Of a DNA stretch of 57,439 nucleotides, positions 23,619 to 34,693 are shown one piece after another (position 1 is the first letter of the stretch; every line of letters starts with the position of its first letter). The position numbers and the translations under genes are program-made. Source of the stretch: Zygnema cylindricum (Eukaryota; Streptophyta; Zygnematophyceae; Zygnematales; Zygnemataceae); contig JBBHKE010000676.1 of NCBI GenBank assembly GCA_037447655.1, forward strand, positions 64,001 to 121,439, read 5' to 3'. The notes beneath the pieces were generated by a model that was not told where the DNA came from, did no database searches, and worked only from the letters and a program-made list of their open reading frames with translations.

Positions 23619-23740
23619 CTCTCTCCCAAACTGCAACGAAAATTTGTCTCTCGGAGTAATTCTGTACATCAGCCACCCGCCAGTTGGCATCTCCACAATA
23701 AAATAGTTGTCGTCCAAAGAGACGCACTTCACCGCATTCG
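23619..23740 (-). CDS. CWF19L1-like: CWF19L1-type exon: CwfJ C-terminal domain 2
   Basis: Enters after TCTGTAG in phase 1, so the codon split from the previous exon's G gives Ala. It reads ANAVKCVSLDDNYFIVEMP, then GWLMYRI and DKFSLQFGRE, and leaves at GAG|GTGAGA. The YFIVE...FGREV pattern is the core of this domain. Confidence 0.85.
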
Positions 23741-26700
23741 CTACAGATTAGGGACTACCTGGAGGGTGTCACGTTACAATGACACCTCATATCAGCACAC
23801 TCTCCCTTCCTCCCTCCCTCCCTCCCTCTTGTCTTTTCCAGTCTCTTATTCTTCGTCCCAGTCTCTCTTTATATCCACATCTCCCTCTCCGTCTCCCCCG
23901 GTCTCTTAAATCTCTCGTCTTGTCTTTCTAGGTGTAACTCTCTATGTCTCTTTTGATCTGTCTCTCTCCGTCTCTCTCTCTGTCTCTCTCTCTAGCCTCC
24001 TGTCTCTGTGTGTGTCGCTCTCTCTCTACGTGTCTCTATCGTTCCGTCTCTCTATTCTTGTCAGTCTCTTCAACAGTTTAAAAAGAAAAGTCGGAATTTT
24101 CCTTCTATTCCCTCTTCTGCCTTTTTTCTTCAAAAAACCCAAAAATTGATATCATCTATAACTCAAAGCGTCACGAAAAACCTCTCCAAAACAACATAGT
24201 AAAAACAAATAAAATTAAAAATAAAAACTGTCTCTATCTTTACGTCTCTTTGTTCTTGTCAGTCTCTTCAACAGTTTAAAAAGAAAAGTCGGAGTTTTCC
24301 TTCTCTTCCCTCTTCTGCCTCTTTTCTTCAAAAAACCCAAAAATTGATATCATCTATAACTCAAAGCGTCACGAAAAACATCTCCAAAACAAAATAGTAA
24401 TAACAAATAAAAATAAAAAATAAAAATTATGACTTTGCTGACCTGGCTCAATGAGCTGCAAGCTGAATCTTGCCCTCTGGGCAGCTTCCGGGATAGTTAT
24501 CTTGATGCTCTCCACCTTGTCCTCAGGCACAAGAACTACTTAAAAAAAAAAAGGCCAAAAAATATGGTTTCAAAAAAACCTTTTTTGACAGTAAAACCAT
24601 CGGAAAATTCTGAAAAAAAAATGAAATTTTCTTCTTTTTCCTTTTAAACTTCTAAAATTAAGTAAGTGGAGGCACAAACTTTACAAAAATGTGTGGAAAC
24701 TGCCAAAAAAAATGTGTCAAAAAACTAACACAACCTCCTACAGAAACTGAAAAAAAAAGCACAAATTACTGCTACTACCTATGCTTATTCCCCAAGAAAA
24801 AGGCAAAGCAAACTGATAGTATAGATCCACCTTTAGCTCTCACACTCAGCAAAATCTTCCCTCCCTTCGACTTTCCCTCCTTCCTTCTTTTCTATTTCCA
24901 TTTCCTCCATACCTCCCTCCCTCCCCCATTCCCTCTCACCCTCATTCTTTCCCTCCCTCTCTCTTTCCTCCCTCTCTCTTTCCTCCCTCTCCCTTCCCTC
25001 CCTCTCCCTTCCATCCCTCTCCCTTCGCTCCCTCTCCCTTCCCTCCCTCCCTCCCCCCTTCTCCCTCCTCCCCCCTACCTGCACATGTGCATGTGTCCCA
25101 GCTCTCAGCTGCATGTACCGCTCAAAAATCAGCGCACGTTTGCCCTCTTTTTCGTATACTTTTTTTAGTGCGTTTTTGTATTTCGTAATCTCGTCTAGGG
25201 CGTCCGAGGGAAGAGAGAGCATATTGGGGAAATGTTCGATAGGAAGAATCAGCACATGACTAGAAACTAAGGGACCTTTTGCTAAAGCCACATAGCTGTG
25301 ATCGGCTATAGACACTACCAGGTGGGACTCTACTTCAGGGGAGGAGAGACAGAACCAGCAAGGGGCAGGAGAGGGAGAAGGAGAGGGAGGGACAGAGTCG
25401 GTGGAGTGGCGAAATCTGGGAAAACAGAGGAGGGGAAGGGAAAGAGAGGGTTAGGATGGCGAGAGGGAGTGAGGAAAAGAAAAAAGTAGGGGAGGAGAGA
25501 AAGGAGAGAGAGAGAGGCGGACCACAATGCTACCACTTTGCATCAGGATGCATATTTGTGTCACGTCACAATCATTTCATGAAATTCATCGGTAATGGTC
25601 ACAGCTTTTTATAAATTATCTACCATGGTAACCGGGTATCATTATTATAGGGACAGTTATTATAGTTAATTATATTTTCGCCTCTCATAACTCGTTCTTC
25701 TCTCTTCACAAATTGTAAATTGTAATTTGAAAATCATGAGTTATAAAACATAAATTGTTACGAAAATTGTAAAATATAAAATATAAATTGTGGGTTGTCC
25801 ATTGCAAGCCGTATAATATGTACAAGCTACACCATAAATGGCTATTAGTGTTGAGCTTTTTCACGTCACTTAAATCAACGTTTCTTCACGCACATGTGTA
25901 CGGTTTTCATTTGAATTTTAATTCCCATTGTAAACTTTCGATTAATAATCCCACATGTGAGCACGGAGGAAGATGAGTTTAAAAGATGAAATAAACTCTA
26001 ACACTAATAGCAATAATAGTTACTAATAACACAATGCAGTCTACTTGTCAGTTCTGTAAAGTGGTTAACTGTCATGTTGAATGGTTATTGTATGTTACTC
26101 AGTGTAAAATATTATGTTGCAAAAGATGAAAGTTTGTGCATTATAATTTATAGCTTGTCAATTGTATGCTGTGAGCTTTAAGGTTAATTTTTTGACGAAT
26201 TGGCAAATTGTTTTCATATTGTTTATACTATGGATTTTTTATTATTAAAACTCAGTGCATTAGATGCACAAATTAGGCGGGAAAGTACCAAATACAAGGG
26301 TAAAATTTAAACTTCCACGATAAATACTACCAGATTGATCAATTTATTTAATAAAAAAAAAATGTGAAAAGAAAGAAAAGTACATACGTTCGCTCCCTCG
26401 GTCGCAAGACCCCTTTTTGAGCCAATCATAACAAACCCCTTTTGGAGCACTACCGAGCAGTCCTTGGTTTGTCTTTTCCTCTGCTACAGACGAATGCCGA
26501 TACCGACACTCGTCCCCTCTCTCACATTTCCCCTTTTTAATAAAGTCGAAACAAGCCCCTTTACGCAAAATCTCCTCTTGCTTTGCCCCCACATGTTTAA
26601 ATCGACACCCGTCTTCTCTAAACAAGAACAAGAGCCTTCACTTCTATACTCAAAGCAAATCCTCTCTTCTCCTCCCCCGTCTCCCTCCCTCTTTCTCTTC

Positions 26701-26800
26701 GGTGGTGGCCCGGAATACCTCCAAAATTGTCTTTCTTGTCCTTTTTCTTCCGATTCAACTCTCAATGCCCATGCAGGTACAGTGACAGGAGCCGCTTTCT
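23619..26800 (-). CDS. CWF19L1-like: CWF19L1-type protein with CCCH zinc fingers (both ends incomplete)
   Basis: Four exons are recognised on the minus strand: CCCH fingers (26388 to about 26800), CwfJ C-terminal domain 1 (25415-25079), its continuation (24539-24443) and CwfJ C-terminal domain 2 (23740-23619). Proteins of this family (yeast Drn1, human CWF19L1) associate with the spliceosome and lariat debranching; combining CCCH fingers with CwfJ domains is the plant form. The N-terminal metallophosphatase-like part should lie at higher coordinates and was not found; a minisatellite and a Harbinger element occupy that space. The last exon, normally following FGRE-V, is missing and an N gap lies there. 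The gene has a likely frameshift in finger 1 and one junction that works only if a base is missing. Introns are long and contain tandem and simple repeats. Confidence 0.82.
24030..24428. repeat. 198-bp tandem duplication in a CWF19L1-type intron
   Basis: Copy 1 is about 24034-24231 and copy 2 about 24232-24428; CAGTCTCTTCAACAG starts at 24062 and again at 24260. The copies differ at a handful of bases. They lie between the two CwfJ exons and hold no coding sequence. Confidence 0.9.
24443..24539 (-). CDS. CWF19L1-like: CWF19L1-type exon: middle of the HIT-like domain
   Basis: Reads VVLVPEDKVESIKITIPEAA and continues to SLQLIEP, leaving in phase 1 at CCAG|GTCAGC. It follows HAHVQ of the upstream exon, giving the family's HxHxQVVPVP-like block. 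At the 5' border the sequence is AAGTAGTTC. The AG-ended junction puts the frame off by one, while one extra G (AAG|GTAGTT) would restore it. Confidence 0.8.
25079..25415 (-). CDS. CWF19L1-like: CWF19L1-type exon: CwfJ C-terminal domain 1
   Basis: Acceptor CTCTGTTTTCCCAG (with CTAAC upstream) and donor CAG|GTAGGG. After a Ser/Pro linker it reads CWFCLSSPEVESHLVVSI, then YVALAKGPLVSSHVLILP, IEHFPN and finally GTHAHVQ. The two Cys and the first half of the HIT-like fold are intact, which makes this the best-preserved exon of the gene. Confidence 0.92.
25416..26387 (-). other. Intron of the CWF19L1-type gene
   Basis: Bounded by donor C|GTATGT and the pyrimidine-rich CCCAG. A small exon completing the third CCCH finger (the remaining Cys and His) should be inside, but I could not place it. 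GA-rich near its 3' end, otherwise AT-rich. Confidence 0.5.
26388..26800 (-). CDS. CWF19L1-like: CWF19L1-type exon: CCCH zinc fingers (frameshift in finger 1)
   Basis: Begins around NEKAAPVTVPAWALRVESE, then QFWRYSGPPPKRKREG. Finger 1 is CFEYRSEGSC...CRFKH, finger 2 is CFDFIKKGKCERGDECRYRH (C-x8-C-x5-C-x3-H), and finger 3 starts CYDWLKKGSCDRG before the donor at 26387. In finger 1 the spacing is 5 nt too long, so the reading frame changes between its second and third Cys (about 26618-26632). There is a CTTGTT-CTTGTT direct repeat there, suggesting slippage. The 5' border is uncertain; TACTAAT near 26832 could be a branch point. CCCH fingers in this family are presumed RNA-binding. Confidence 0.83.
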
Positions 26801-26823
26801 CATTGGCCGAGTTAGGGTTAGGG

Positions 26824-27185
26824 TTGTATTAGTACAGTTATGAATTTGTATAATAAGTATTAGTACAGTTTTTAGCATGTATAATTAGTGTTTTATAGTT
26901 AGTAGTTTGTGTAATCAGTATTGGTTCAGTTATAAGTCTGTATAATTAGTATTAAAACAATTAAAAGTTTGTATAATTAGTATTGATACAGTTATTAGTC
27001 TTTACAATTAGTGTTAAGTCTAAGTACAGTTATTAATAGTGTTTAATTAGTATTAACACGGTTAGTAGTCTATATGATTAGTATTAGAACAGTTAATAGC
27101 TTGTATAATTAGTGATAGCACAGTTTTAGTTTGTATAATTAGTGTTACTACAGGTAAAAGTCTGTATAATTAGTATGAGTACAAT
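26824..27185. repeat. 31-bp minisatellite, about 11-12 diverged units
   Basis: Units run TATTAGTACAGTTATTAG then TYTGTATAATTAG, starting near 26826 and ending near 27182; a few units are longer or shorter. It sits directly upstream, on the coding strand, of the CCCH exon. Read on the minus strand most units carry TACTAAT, the form of a strong branch-point motif. Confidence 0.85.
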
Positions 27186-27602
27186 AGAGGAAGAGAGGAG
27201 CAGCACCAACAGGGAGTGGGAAAAAGGTAACCCTTTTTTTTCCATCGGTGTATTTTTTTTTTCACATTACATGTTCTCTTACCTGATTGGTCCTCTAGTT
27301 TGTTCCTAAGTTTGCGAGCGAATGATTTTTTGTACGGTTCACGTCCGTGCCCTTGGTTTTCGCAATTCTTCAAAAACAAAAAAGTTTATCCCGAAACAGG
27401 ATGTCCGATGGCCGACCGGAGTTGCTGTTAGCAATACGCAGCTGTCGAGTTTTGACGCATAGAACTACATCTTTTGTCCGCCGCTGCGCTCCAAAACGGT
27501 CGAAACCTACCGTCCCAACCGTCACCGCCGCATTTATTGTCATTTTATAAAATTTGGCGTACGGATCCCAAAATTTATGACATCGTTTTCCCCTTTTTCT
27601 AA

Positions 27603-28371
27603 GGGTGCGTCTCCATGTAGTTGAAACTTAGAGAACTTACTTTGTTTTTTATCGCAGATCCGGCGGACCCGGATTTCGGGTGTCCCTATGTGTACCAAAC
27701 GAAGTTGTCACTTAAGGGCGTGACGATTGTATACGTCGACAATGCCCGTGACGGCTGTCGACAGTGTACAATCTGTGTTGACGCACGTTATTTTTTGTAA
27801 CTGCTTGTGACGTCGCATGGCTTTTCGTGACATTGTAGACGTACCACCATCCAGCCTGTGCGGTTTCACGGTTGAAGAAGATGCACTTTGCCTTTGCGTC
27901 TCTTGTCCGCTCGACGAGAAATGGCATCGGATCTTGAGACCCCTGGTGAAATAAAATCCGTACCAGGTGCAAACGGACAAAACCAAAAAAATTGTGTACT
28001 TTACTTTGTCGTAACTGATCGCAAACAAACAAAACATAGCGGATCGTGCACTTTTCGTCATCGCTTGAATCCTTTTGAAATGTTTTACACGTGCGACTAC
28101 ATGTTTCTATTTGTGTTTCGAAAATTCTTTGTTTTAAAACACATCTTCCCTGTGTTTTATAGAAAAGTTTGAAGATACATTTTTTCGCGTGGCCGTGGGT
28201 CGAAGAACACAAAACGACAACATGTAGTACATCTTAAATCCGATGATGACTCAAAATGTACTTCTCATTATTTCTATATTTTTGTACGTTTGAAACTTAC
28301 GCGGTACGGCTCTAAGTTTTGTGGGAAAATGACAGAAAAAAACCCTTACTTAGGCACATGGAGACGCACCC
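27603..28371. mobile_element. PIF/Harbinger-like non-autonomous element
   Basis: Perfect 16-bp terminal inverted repeats GGGTGCGTCTCCATGT, flanked by TAA on both sides (27600-27602 and 28372-28374). A 3-bp TAA/TTA duplication is diagnostic of PIF/Harbinger. The interior has GTCACAA and GTAGACG words and a decayed frame containing CDYMFLFVFRKFFVLKHIF and RKFEDTF. No transposase catalytic motif was seen. Confidence 0.8.
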
Positions 28372-28432
28372 TAATTGTGAACCACGCATATGTATTCAAA
28401 TGTACGGAAATATGACGTCGACTGTAACAGTA

Positions 28433-29390
28433 ATAGCGGATCGAACTTGTTTATAAAGGGGTATTTAGGTAATGTGATTATAGAGTACTAAATTTGGTAG
28501 ACGTCCGCGAAATAATCACGCTATTTGGAGTTATATTTTAAAAGTTATAGCGATGGGTGTATTTAGGTTACAGCGTGGGGTGTAAATAACAAGTGGGTAT
28601 CATTGAAACGGGTTAAGGGTCAAATTAGTACCGAAAATACGCGTGTACGTTTCATAAAGTTCTAATGAAAGGTTTAGTATGCACGGTGGTTCGTTTCGTA
28701 CAAATTTTAGTACGAAACGTCACTTTCACTTAAAGGAATTTTGTAGGAAGTTTCCCTTGCGAAATTTGTTACGCACGATCGTGCGAAGTCGCGTTTCGTT
28801 TGGCGCGCACTATTGCACGTAAATTTTACGTAGTGAAACGTAACGTTTGATTGGTTAGTAAAGTGCTAAGTAGTTAGTAAGAGATTTCGCACGTTTTTGC
28901 ATTGGTCAGTTTGAGTCATTGCTGATCAATAATTGGCCCAGGTAAAAGCATGTTAAAACGGAGCGTTGACTCTGGCCTGGCTAGTCCAGGGCGATGATGG
29001 ATAAATAGTGAAGTGTAAGAGGAGAGTAGACATCTTTTCCTTTGGAAAAGTTTGTGGAATTCCGACTGATCTTGGTCTTGAGCGATTAATATCAAATTGG
29101 AGAAAATGCATTTTTGCATAGAAATCTCTTACTAACTAAATAGTGTTTTAGTAGTTAAGAGATAGAATTATTAAGAGTGGAGAGTAGTGGAAAACACTTT
29201 AATAAGAAGGGTTGAGCCACGAGGACAAGAGACCAAGCTAATGTTATGTGGACATAAGCTTCTTCTAATTTAAAGTTTATCCTTATGTGAGTGTGGTCCA
29301 ATGTGGATGTGTATTTTCCAATGTGTGGAATGTGTGGTTGGGATTGTTTGTAGTAATGGGATTTTCTGAGAGGTGGGATATCCTGTTACA
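28433..29390 (+). repeat. gypsy left LTR
   Basis: Starts TGTAACAGTAATAGCGG and ends ATATCCTGTTACA. Contains GTATTTAGGTAATG-type unique LTR sequence. Each LTR also contains a chance minus-strand frame of 67 codons at the same place. Confidence 0.93.
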
Positions 29391-29408
29391 TATGGTATCG
29401 GAGCTTTG
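29391..29408 (+). promoter_or_regulatory. Primer-binding site (tRNA-Met type)
   Basis: TATGGTATCGGAGC directly follows the left LTR. The standard plant site complementary to the 3' end of initiator tRNA-Met is TGGTATCAGAGC, one base different. Confidence 0.75.
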
Positions 29409-30173
29409 GTTAGAAACCCAAGAGAAGTTTGCTCACCCGAAAATTGATTGTCGTGACATGTGAGGGTGCTCTAACCTGTGTTGGTAGAACCACAATGTGA
29501 AGTGGTAGGGGAATGGAGGGAAACTGAGTGATGACACAGCCAGCGGCCTCTAGTTAGATGTGGGGCGTGCTCAGGTCCTAAAGACTAAGGCGGGGTGGGC
29601 AGTGTAGCCACCGCTAAAGCTCACTCCAATTACCTAGAGGCCAAACAAACTTGCCGTCTCCTAGCAATGATTCATGTGTAGAGGGAGGGCTTGTAGCCAT
29701 AAAGGGTGAGGATGAGAGGATTAGAGAGTAAAAGATCCTGATGTAGTGGGAAGTGGGAAATTTGCTAATGGAGGAGAAGGAAAGTGGAGTATTTTACATT
29801 TTCAAGAGCAAAGGATTACATAAATGACTCAAAACTCTTCAAACCCTAAATTGTTACCTTTGATTGCTTTCAATTTTGTTGTTGTAACATTTGTGGTTAA
29901 ATCTTACCTTTGAGAGCTTTCAATTTTGCTGTTGCAAAATTTGTGGGGAAATTCTTACCTTTAGTTTCAATGTTGGGAAATTGAAATTTGATTTTGCACT
30001 AACTTATAATCAATGTTTTTTTTTTTTTTTTTTCTCAGATTTTGACATTTTCAAAGGATTCATTAAGGAGAAGAAATGTGGGATTGGAACAATCTGAGGA
30101 CTTCAAATCTGCAACAAATTTCTTTGGGAAATTATATTCTTTCTTTCTTTTTGCTTGATTTCATTGTGTGATA

Positions 30174-31501
30174 ATGACAAATTTTGCAAAGAAACGTGAA
30201 ATAGAGAATGCTTTGAATGTGTTGAAGAAGCGTACTGTGAAATTGGTCAAAAGATTTAATAATCATACTGCCGCTTTGGATGAAACCATTTCCGAATTGA
30301 AAAGTGAATTGAAAGTTGTTAAAGAAAATTGAAATGGTTCAAATGAGAAATTAGATGAACTTATTAACTTAATTCAGACCAAGAATGATATTAATGACCA
30401 AAAGGGTGAAAGTAGTAAAAAGAATGCCAATTTTAGGGAGGATGATCATGATAGACCTAAAAAGATAAGAGATATGAAATTGTTTATTAATGAGGCACCA
30501 TCGTTTGATAGTAAGAAGATTGATGAGTTGGATGTTTAGATTTTTCATAGGGAGTATTATTTGGAATCTAGAAATTGTGATCATGATGATGACACTTCTT
30601 TTGCTGTTAGCTGTCTGAAAGGCGATGCTCAAATTTGGTATTACACTCAAAGAAGGTCTAAATTGATTCCAATAATGCTAATTGGGAAACTTTAAAAACC
30701 GCAATCAAATCGCAATTCTTGTTTGTCACTATTAAATCCATAATGGAAAAAAAGTGGTTGAACTGTAAGCAGACTCGATCTGTGAAGGAATACATTGTGA
30801 AATTTGACTCATCTAACATTCACGTCATAGGTTTACTGATGAAATGGCTAAGTTGCATTTCTTAAATTATCTAAACCCTATACTGAAATCAGAATTGAAA
30901 CATCAAAAATTTAATAATTTGAAAGAATTACAAACAAGACATTGGAATTAGAGGATCAGTTGGGGTATAATCGGGAAACTATATCACTTAGGGGTAATTT
31001 GAATGAAGTATCAAAGAGTGATGAGGGGGAATTTGTGGATGAGGGTCTGAATGCTGGTCTGGAGAATAGGCAAAATATTTTCAAGGGAAATCACAACGGT
31101 GGACAGTGTGTTAATACAAGAAACAAATTTAACAAAAGACGGGGATACATTGAGAGTCATAAATCAAGCATTAATGCTCAGAAGCCTAACTTTACCATCC
31201 CCCCATGTAATATTTGTCAGAAAAAGGGTCATAGAGCATTTGAGTGTGCACAACTGAAAAAGATTAACTCTTATAACTGTGGAGAGGAGGGACATTTTAG
31301 TAGAGAGTGCACAAAACCCAAAAAGAAAGTCACTTGTTTCAAATGCAGAGGTCCAGATCATTACGCTAAAGACTGTACAGGTAAAGGTTCTCTCAAAACA
31401 GTCGATGTAAATGAAGGTCCAAGAGGATATTGCATTTTACCTAGCCGAGCAAGAAACCCAGGAGGTGGGAAACGGAAAAGACTAATTAAAGTCCTCAGTT
31501 G
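30174..31501 (+). pseudogene. gypsy gag with three zinc knuckles, disrupted
   Basis: The start ATG is followed by TNFAKKREIENALNVLKKR and a coiled-coil-like stretch. Stops occur near 30331 (TGA) and 30538 (TAG). The intact 3' part (30942-31501) has three CCHC knuckles: CNICQKKGHRAFEC, then NCGEEGHFSREC (first Cys replaced by Ser or Tyr), then CFKCRGPDHYAKDC. Knuckle 2 lacks a ligand, so it should not bind zinc normally. Confidence 0.85.
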
Positions 31502-32141
31502 AGTCAGCCGGATCTAGAAGTTAAAGAGTTAACTCTGGAAGGCAAATTAATGAATGGAAAAGTTAGGATAGCTGAATTTATTATGATTCTCACTACACTG
31601 CATAGTTTAAAGAATCCTTCTGATGAAATTCTCAACAACATACCTATGTTAGGACAGTTAAGTAATGATGACACCAGACACAGTTTGATTAGATTCGAGT
31701 CATTAGTGGAAGGAAAACCGTTGAGAGTAATGGTTGATTCAGGTGCCACACATAATTTTATTTCATATAAGTTTGTAGAGGAAAATAAAATTCTACTATC
31801 ATAAGAGAAAAGCATTTACATGTTCAAGTGGCAAATGGTAATAAGTCTGCATTAGACTTACAAACTGACACGATAGAAGTTGATATCCAGGGTTATAAAA
31901 TGAAAGTTGTGTGTGAAATAATGAATTTGGGAAGTGAAGAACTAATTATGGGAAAGCCTTGGTTAACTAAACACAGTCCTCAAATTAATTGGGAAATTAA
32001 CACCTTGAAAGTGAAGTTTGAAAACGGTTGGAAGGTTTTGCAAGCATTATTTCCTAAGAAATTGCATAGGAATCATGAAAATAACATAACCAGATTGGGA
32101 GTGGAAGGTTTGATATCTGCTAAACAATTTAAAAAACAATG
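31499..32141 (+). pseudogene. gypsy aspartic protease, disrupted
   Basis: The active-site motif VMVDSGATHNFIS lies within 31499-31804, which ends in a TAA. The fold resumes in a second frame (31828-32141) with GKPWLTKHSPQINW, as in retroelement proteases. A single disruption lies near 31801. Confidence 0.85.
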
Positions 32142-32339
32142 AAAAGATAAAACAAATCATGCTTTGTTGTTATTAGTAATTGAGGCGGTTACTGATAAAA
32201 GGGGGGGAGAAAACACTAACATTGATGTCATCCCTAAATCAGACACCAGTAAAACTCTTGAAAAACTAAAATCTGATTTTGTAACTGACATTAATACATC
32301 AGATGTTGCTGTTAAAGATTTGATTTTTGAATTTTAAGA

Positions 32340-32916
32340 TGTTTTTCCAAGTGATTTACCCTCCAGAAGGCCACATTCCCGAGATGTGGAACATGTTATT
32401 AACCTTCAACCTGGATGCAACCCTCATGTCACACGAATTTATAAGCACAATTTCTTAGAGTATGAGGAATTAAAGAAACAGATCAAGGAACTCCTAGAGA
32501 AAGAACATATCCAGCCCAGCAAATCACCGTACGGAGCACCAGTTCTCTTCGTCAAATAAAAAGACAAAACGTTGAGAATGTGTGTCGATTATCGTAGTCT
32601 TAACAAGATTATGGTGAAGGATAAGTATCCGTTACCTTTAATTTCTGATTTGATAGATTGTTTAAAAGGTGCTAAAGTATTTTCGTTGATAAACCTGGGT
32701 AGTGGCTTTAATCAGGTGCCAATTAGAATTGAAGATGTTGATAAAACTGCTTTCAGCACTAGGGTGGTTCATTTCGAATGGATAGTGATGCCATTCGGCT
32801 TAACGAATGCACCGCCTACTTACCAAAGATTAATGAACCAAACCTATTCAAATTACATAGATGAGTTTGTCCAAGTGTTTATAGATGATATTTTAGTTTA
32901 CAATGAATCTAAATAA
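32340..32916 (+). pseudogene. gypsy reverse transcriptase, disrupted
   Basis: Shows HVINLQPGCNPHVTRIY, SPYGAPVLFVK and then a TAA (around 32557). The frame continues with MCVDYRSLNKI, KYPLPLISDLIDCLKGA, MPFGLTNAPPTYQRLMN and the catalytic FIDDILVY. The YRSLNK and IDDI motifs are intact. Confidence 0.92.
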
Positions 32917-33239
32917 CAACATGTAATTCATTTAAGAAGAGTGTTGGAAAGGTTAGGAGAAAGAAAAATATATGGAAAATTGTCAAAATCTAGCTTTCTT
33001 AAAAGTGAACAATTATTTTTGGGACTCATATTTAGTGGGGAAGGTGTTAAAACATATCCATCCAAAAAATTTTAGCAATCCAAAATTGGAAAAAACCTAC
33101 TAATGTCACAAAAGTTAGATCGTTTTTGGGATTGGCCACTTCTTACAGGAAATTTATCAAGAACTTCAGTATGATCGCCGCACCTTTGACAAATTTACTT
33201 CGGGAGAAGGAGACGTTTGTGTAGGGAGCCGATTATGAG

Positions 33240-34574
33240 GGAGGATTCGAGGAACTAAAAGGGAAGTTGACCTCTATCCCTACATTGGTGTATCGTGACC
33301 CTGTTGGGGAATTTGAAGTTATGATAACTACAGATGCATCTGATAAAGGTCTAGGTGCAGCCATAAGTTAAAAAGTCGGCAAACACTTTCATCCGATTGC
33401 CTTTGAGTCCAAAAAATTCAATGATGCTGAAAAAAACTATACAGCACAAGAAAAGGAATTACGTGCAATTGTACACGCATTGGTGAAATGGCGATGTTAT
33501 TTGCATAATAAAGAATTTACAGTTCACTATGATAATAAAACACTCTTTTATTTACAAAGATTAAGTGAGGCACAGATTATGACTGGTAGACAGGTCACGT
33601 GGATGAAGATATTAGCATATTTCAAATTTAATGTCAAACATATTTTTGGGAAGACAAATGTAGTCGCAGATCTTTCAAGTAGATGTTTTGAAATAAGTGT
33701 TATGGTTCAGGATGAATTGTTTTTAGATACTGCTAGGAATGGTTATGATAAAGATCCTTATTTTGCTATGATTTGCAATAATATTTCGGGAAGGAATTAT
33801 GACCTATTGAATGAGAGGCATGTCAAAACTTTAGATTAGAGGATGGTTTACTGTATTTGCAAATTGGGGATAGATTATGCATTCCTGAAGTGGGAGACTT
33901 AAGAAAAAAAAAATTATGGGAAGCTCATGAGCATTTAGGACATCTAGGTCGAGATAAAACTCTTAGTCGATTGCAAAATATTTTGTTTTGGCCTGGGATG
34001 GCAAAAGAGGTGTCAAAACACGTGGAAAGTTGTGTCGTTTGCCAACAGAGTAAACCTAGTACCCAAAAACCTAAAGTTCTCTTAAAACCTTTGGATACCT
34101 TCGAAAGACCGTGGGAATCTGTCAGTATGGATTTTATTGTCAGGTTGCCTGCTACATCTAAAACGAATGAATGACAGTATCATGGACGTAGTCGATAGGT
34201 TCTGTAAAATAGCAGTCTTTATCCTTTGCAAAACCACTCATTCAATTGTAGATATTGCAAATTATATTTTGACAACGTGGTCAAACATCATGGAGTCCCT
34301 CTATCTATAGTTAGTGATAGAGATAAGATTCTAAATTTACGTTTGCTTTTTGGAAAGAATTACAACAAATTTAGGCTTTGGATTGAAAATGAGTACTGCT
34401 TATCATCCTCAGACAGATGGACAGAAAGAAAAGATGAACCGTACACTAGAGGAAATGCTTAGGACTGTTTGCAGTGGAATTCAGAACACATGGGAATCTA
34501 AACTCCCATTAATGGAATTTGCATACAATTCATGTAAACATGCTAGTACAGGATTCTCACCATTGAAAGATTAA
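33240..34574 (+). pseudogene. gypsy RNase H and integrase, disrupted
   Basis: RNase H has TTDASDKGLGAAIS then a TAA, FHPIAFESKKFN, AQEKELRAIVHAL and VHYDNKTLFYL. Integrase has the HH-CC zinc motif (HLGHLGRDKT ... CVVCQQSKP), MDFIVRLP, a frameshift, SIVSDRDKI and TAYHPQTDGQKEKMNRTLEE. A stop at about 33837 separates the linker. Confidence 0.88.
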
Positions 34575-34693
34575 TGGAATTTGCATACAATTCATGTAAA
34601 CATGCTAGTACAGGATTCTCACCATTCAAATATTAATGGAATTTGCATACAATTCATGTAAACATGCTAGTACAGGATTCTCACCATTCAAAG
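34508..34693 (+). repeat. 62-bp unit present three times inside integrase
   Basis: The unit starts ATTAATGGAATTTGCATAC at 34508, 34570 and 34632. Because 62 is not a multiple of 3, each copy shifts the frame. The middle of the integrase C-terminal region is therefore duplicated out of frame. Confidence 0.95.

Noticed and set aside
24833-25315. Long minus-strand frame continuing as Arg/Glu/Gly-rich protein
   Set aside because: Only the first part is CwfJ; after HAHVQ the frame is reading the GA-rich intron past a clear donor.
26812-26823. Interstitial telomere (TTAGGG x2)
   Set aside because: Only two units; too short to mean anything beside a minisatellite.
26824-27185. CRISPR-like array
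   Set aside because: Units are contiguous with no spacers and vary throughout; it is a minisatellite in eukaryotic DNA.
28916-29119. 67-codon frame also present at 35876-36079
   Set aside because: Identical because both lie in the LTRs; no independent support for coding.
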